From: Prolixibacteraceae bacterium
Lineage (GTDB): Bacteria; Bacteroidota; Bacteroidia; Bacteroidales; Prolixibacteraceae
Direction of reading: 5' to 3'
DNA: 34,065 nt
NCBI GenBank assembly: GCA_029265875.1
Contig: JAJUGS010000009.1
Location: 1 to 34,065 of the forward strand
The translations under genes were made by a program, and so were the position numbers. How positions within the stretch are numbered: the first letter of the stretch is position 1; each line of letters starts with the position of its first letter. This document shows, in pieces, positions 31,772 to 34,065 of this stretch. Under the pieces are notes generated by a model, which saw only the letters and a program-made list of their open reading frames with translations, did no database searches and had not been told where the DNA came from.

Positions 31772-31833
31772 AAACACAAAGACACGAAGACACAAAGAAA
31801 ATTTAAACTTAGTGTCTTTATGCCTTCGTGTTT
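31772..31833. repeat. short-period hairpin repeat filling the gpmI-DUF3109 spacer
   Basis: The 26-base arms 31772-31797 and 31808-31833 pair at 21 of 26 positions around the loop AAAATTTAAA. The left arm has an 8-base period (CACAAAGA, CACGAAGA, CACAAAG). It begins 6 bases after the gpmI stop and ends 12 bases before the DUF3109 ATG. Confidence 0.8.
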
Positions 31834-31839
31834 GATTAA

Positions 31840-33369
31840 CTATTTTATCAGGTTTTTCCCGGTCATTTCCTTTGGTACTTCCAGGCCCATTACATTCAGC
31901 AGGGTTGGAGCCACATCGGCAAGAATTCCATCTTCCAATTGAATTCCTTTTTTATCGCTGATAAAAATACAGGGAACCGGGTTCAGCGAGTGGGCTGTAT
32001 TTTCGCTGCCATCTTCGTTAATGGCATTATCGGCGTTTCCATGGTCTGCAATGATCATTACATTGTAACCACCTTCAAGTGCTGCTTCCACCACATCTTT
32101 TGTGCAGGCATCAACAGCCACCACGGCTTTGTAAATCGCTTCATAAACACCGGTGTGCCCCACCATGTCGCCGTTGGCAAAGTTGAGACAAACAAAATCG
32201 GCTTCGCTGTTACGTAGTTTCGGAACAATGGCATCTCGTATTCCCGGGGCCGACATTTCGGGCTGCAAATCATAGGTTGGTACTTTTGGCGACTGCACCA
32301 GAATGCGGCTTTCGCCGGGGAATTCCTCTTCGCGGCCACCGCTGAAGAAGAAAGTTACGTGGGCATATTTTTCGGTTTCGGCAATGCGGATTTGTTTCAA
32401 ACCGGCTTTTGCCACCACTTCGCCCATCGTGTTAGTTACATTATCCTTGTCGAAAATCACGTTAATGCCCGTGAAGTCGGCTTTGTAGTTGGTCATGGTG
32501 TACCATTGCAGGTTCATGCGGTGCATACCGAATTCGGGCAGGTCTTTCTGGGTAAAGGCGATGGTGGTCTGGCGCAGACGGTCGGTGCGGAAATTGAAAC
32601 AGATTACCACATCGTTTTCTTCAATCAAACCCAGTGGTTTGCCTTCGCTGTCAACCATTACAATGGGTTTCATAAATTCGTCGGTAACACCGGCGTCGTA
32701 TGATTTCTGAACAGTTGCCAAAAGATCTGTCGATTTTTCGCCGGTTCCTTTGGTGTATAAATCATACGCCAGTTTCAGGCGGTCGTAGTTTTTGTCGCGG
32801 TCCATGCCATAATAGCGGCCTATGATGGACGCAAATTTCGCGTTGGTATTTTTCAGCGCTTCAAGGTCGGCTTCGAGGAATCCGTAACCCGAACGCGGGT
32901 CGGTGTCGCGGCCATCCATCAACCCATGAACAAAAACTTTTTCAAGTCCCATATCGGTGGCAATCTGGCAAAGCGCCACCATGTGAGTGCTCAGCGCGTG
33001 TACACCGCCGGGGCCAATCAACCCGATGAGGTGAACCTTTTTGTTATTCTCTTTGGCGTAGTTGTAGGCTTTTACAATCTGCGGGTTGGTCCACAGCGAT
33101 TTGTCGCGGATGGCTTTGGTGATTTTTACCATGTCCTGGTACAAAATGCGGCCAGCGCCAATGGTGAGGTGTCCTACTTCTGAGTTACCCATCTGGCCTT
33201 CGGGCAGACCCACATCTTCGCCGCAGGCCATCAGTTTTGAGTGCGGATATTTTTCCAAAAGCGAGTCGATAAAAGGTGTTGGTGCAGTTGCCACAATGTC
33301 GCCTTTCGAGCCGTCGCCGATTCCCCATCCGTCAAGGATCATCAATAAAGTCTTCTGAATATTTGCCAT
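31840..33369 (-). CDS. gpmI: 2,3-bisphosphoglycerate-independent phosphoglycerate mutase
   Basis: A 509-residue Mn-dependent glycolytic enzyme interconverting 3- and 2-phosphoglycerate. It has LMILDGWGIGD (Asp 13), the phospho-Ser site GQMGNSEVGHLTIGAGR (Ser 63), HGLMDGRDTDPRSGYGF, and the late metal block ADHGNADNAI. It is of normal length. The track adds 40 N-terminal residues encoded by a heptanucleotide repeat; the ATG at 33369 (MANIQKTLL) is the true start by homology. A TACTTTTG -7 box lies about 150 bases upstream, so the leader would contain the repeat element. It is probably co-transcribed with DUF3109. Confidence 0.97.
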   Translation of the reverse strand: MANIQKTLLMILDGWGIGDGSKGDIVATAPTPFIDSLLEKYPHSKLMACGEDVGLPEGQMGNSEVGHLTIGAGRILYQDMVKITKAIRDKSLWTNPQIVKAYNYAKENNKKVHLIGLIGPGGVHALSTHMVALCQIATDMGLEKVFVHGLMDGRDTDPRSGYGFLEADLEALKNTNAKFASIIGRYYGMDRDKNYDRLKLAYDLYTKGTGEKSTDLLATVQKSYDAGVTDEFMKPIVMVDSEGKPLGLIEENDVVICFNFRTDRLRQTTIAFTQKDLPEFGMHRMNLQWYTMTNYKADFTGINVIFDKDNVTNTMGEVVAKAGLKQIRIAETEKYAHVTFFFSGGREEEFPGESRILVQSPKVPTYDLQPEMSAPGIRDAIVPKLRNSEADFVCLNFANGDMVGHTGVYEAIYKAVVAVDACTKDVVEAALEGGYNVMIIADHGNADNAINEDGSENTAHSLNPVPCIFISDKKGIQLEDGILADVAPTLLNVMGLEVPKEMTGKNLIK

Positions 33370-33386
33370 TTTGTTTTGTTTTTTGT

Positions 33387-33493
33387 TACTGGATACTTGA
33401 TTCAGGATACTGGATATTGGATACTGCCGCCCGACTGCGCAGTCAGGCGGGGATGCTGGATTTTTGATGTCCTGATACTCAATACTCAATACT
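33387..33493. repeat. heptanucleotide repeats around a 24-bp palindrome
   Basis: Left of centre is a degenerate 7-base repeat (GGATACT, GGATATT, GGATACT). The centre, 33427-33450, is a near-perfect palindrome CCGCCCGACTGCGCAGTC/AGGCGG with one non-matching pair. To the right is another 7-base repeat (ATACTCA, ATACTCA, ATACT). It occupies the predicted gpmI leader. Confidence 0.75.
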
Positions 33494-33518
33494 TTCTCTC
33501 TGAAAATCTGATTCCTGA

Positions 33519-33526
33519 CAAAAGTA
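33519..33526 (-). promoter_or_regulatory. -7 promoter element for gpmI
   Basis: Read on the minus strand, TACTTTTG matches TAnnTTTG exactly. A TTTG lies upstream, but with a 27-base spacer, longer than the usual 19-21. It predicts a leader of about 140 bases carrying the repeat element. Confidence 0.4.
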
Positions 33527-33673
33527 TCCTTTTTTATTTCAGTAAAGAAATAACAAATGAAAGCTGAAATTGATTTAACAAATTCTTAGGGGATTGTAAT
33601 ATGTCTAATCAAATTAAGAAACCTAAATCACTGGATCAACAATTATTACGTACATTTTGAGGAGTTTTTTAAA

Positions 33674-33703
33674 GAAAAAGCCGGATTGAAACACAGCTTT
33701 TTC
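33674..33703 (-). terminator. terminator-like hairpin after the T9SS protein gene
   Basis: GAAAAAGC (33674-33681) pairs with GCTTTTTC (33696-33703), 8 bp with a 14-base loop. On the minus strand TTTAAAAAA follows. It lies 21 bases past the stop of the T9SS-sorted protein gene. Confidence 0.55.
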
Positions 33704-33724
33704 AAATATAATCTACCGAATAAT

Positions 33725-34065
33725 TCACTGAATAACAAGTTTTTCAGTATTAACTCCACCCTCATATGATGTTTTGATCAGGTAAATCCCAGATGGAATA
33801 TGCTGAATATTCAATGTGTTCCCAACCTGTTTAGGCGTTTTCCACAATTGAACAATCCTGCCTGAAAAATCGATTAACTCAATCTTTTTGATAGAAGTAT
33901 TAGACGGATTGGAAATGGTGATAAATGATTCTGCCGGATTGGGAAAAAACTTCAGGTTGTTGTTGGTTTTAATCTCCTGAACACCTGTAATCACAAGCTT
34001 ATCGCCCCATTCTGTTTCACCTTTTTTGTAATAAACAAGCTTTCGTTCTTCCGTATCGCCGACAT
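33725..34065 (-). CDS. T9SS type A sorting-domain protein, C-terminal fragment
   Basis: The frame is open to the window edge. Upstream of the track's GTG at 33994 it reads ...RKLVYYKKGETEWGDKLV into ITGVQEIK, so the gene starts outside and only about 113 codons are visible. Residues from LKFFPNPAESFITIS through IDFSGRIVQLW to HIPSGIYLIKTSYEGGVNTEKLVIQ are a classic type A C-terminal domain, which sends proteins out through the type IX secretion system and is cleaved on the surface. The passenger domain is not visible, so the function of the full protein is unknown. This domain is restricted to Bacteroidota and is the best taxonomic marker here. Confidence 0.9.
   Translation of the reverse strand, partial: VGDTEERKLVYYKKGETEWGDKLVITGVQEIKTNNNLKFFPNPAESFITISNPSNTSIKKIELIDFSGRIVQLWKTPKQVGNTLNIQHIPSGIYLIKTSYEGGVNTEKLVIQ

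Larger units (their letters stand above)
33370..33724. other. 355-bp intergenic region upstream of gpmI
   Basis: Contains, from left, the heptanucleotide/palindrome element (33387-33493), a -7 box for gpmI (33519-33526), an AT-rich stretch with a 19-codon ORF (33601-33660, not credible), and a terminator-like hairpin (33674-33703) for the T9SS gene. No gene of normal size was seen. Confidence 0.6.

Noticed and set aside
33370-33489. N-terminal extension of gpmI in the ORF track
   Set aside because: The 40 extra residues are encoded by the heptanucleotide repeat; the conserved protein begins at ATG 33369.
33601-33660. 19-codon ORF (MSNQIKKPKSLDQQLLRTF)
   Set aside because: Too short, with no promoter or conserved partner visible. 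It may be a relic, but nothing supports a gene.

Overview
The window looks like chromosomal DNA of a Bacteroidota member, probably from the Bacteroidales/Marinilabiliales side (that rank is inference). The signs are a type IX secretion (T9SS) C-terminal sorting domain at the right edge, start codons mostly without Shine-Dalgarno sequences, several matches to the Bacteroidota -7 box TAnnTTTG, two Cys-type sulfatases with a GH53 galactanase, and many short hairpin repeats between genes. No rRNA, tRNA, CRISPR array, insertion sequence or phage gene was seen. Genes run off both ends.

Layout. 1-6000: an unknown AT-rich partial gene, then a minus-strand run made of a PHP-domain protein, a class II aldolase/short-chain dehydrogenase fusion, a Zn-dependent dehydrogenase of the sorbitol/L-sorbose-1-phosphate reductase type, and an inositol-monophosphatase-like phosphatase. 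This reads as a sugar-phosphate catabolic set with a lac/CRP-like palindrome upstream. 6369-8330: an exported M23 peptidase with LysM, and a UbiA-family prenyltransferase. 8445-15648: a lipoprotein, mfd, an exported PrxQ-type peroxiredoxin, a four-CxxC zinc-ribbon protein, an exported unknown protein and an ElaA-type acetyltransferase. 15816-21664: a GntP permease split by an in-frame TGA, a DUF4143 ATPase, and a divergent sulfatase/GH53 galactanase pair. 21708-26058: a purM-prfA-pyrF housekeeping run carrying two small accessory pairs, MntA/HepT between purM and prfA and DUF4160/DUF2442 between prfA and pyrF; hepT and the DUF4160 gene are both broken. 26280-33369: an acyl-CoA synthetase, then a plus-strand HD hydrolase, VOC protein and second sulfatase, then a minus-strand gpmI and DUF3109 gene. 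33725-end: the C-terminus of a T9SS-secreted protein.

Two themes stand out. First, three genes (gntP, the DUF4160 gene, hepT) are each broken by one simple lesion, which means either decay or assembly error. Second, the intergenic DNA is full of hairpin-forming repeats of several families: a 33-bp palindrome in two copies, short-period hairpins that fill three spacers just upstream of start codons, a 42-bp tandem array upstream of mfd, an array of hairpins around a 40-bp perfect palindrome, and a 70-bp inverted-repeat element lying in frame inside a coding sequence.
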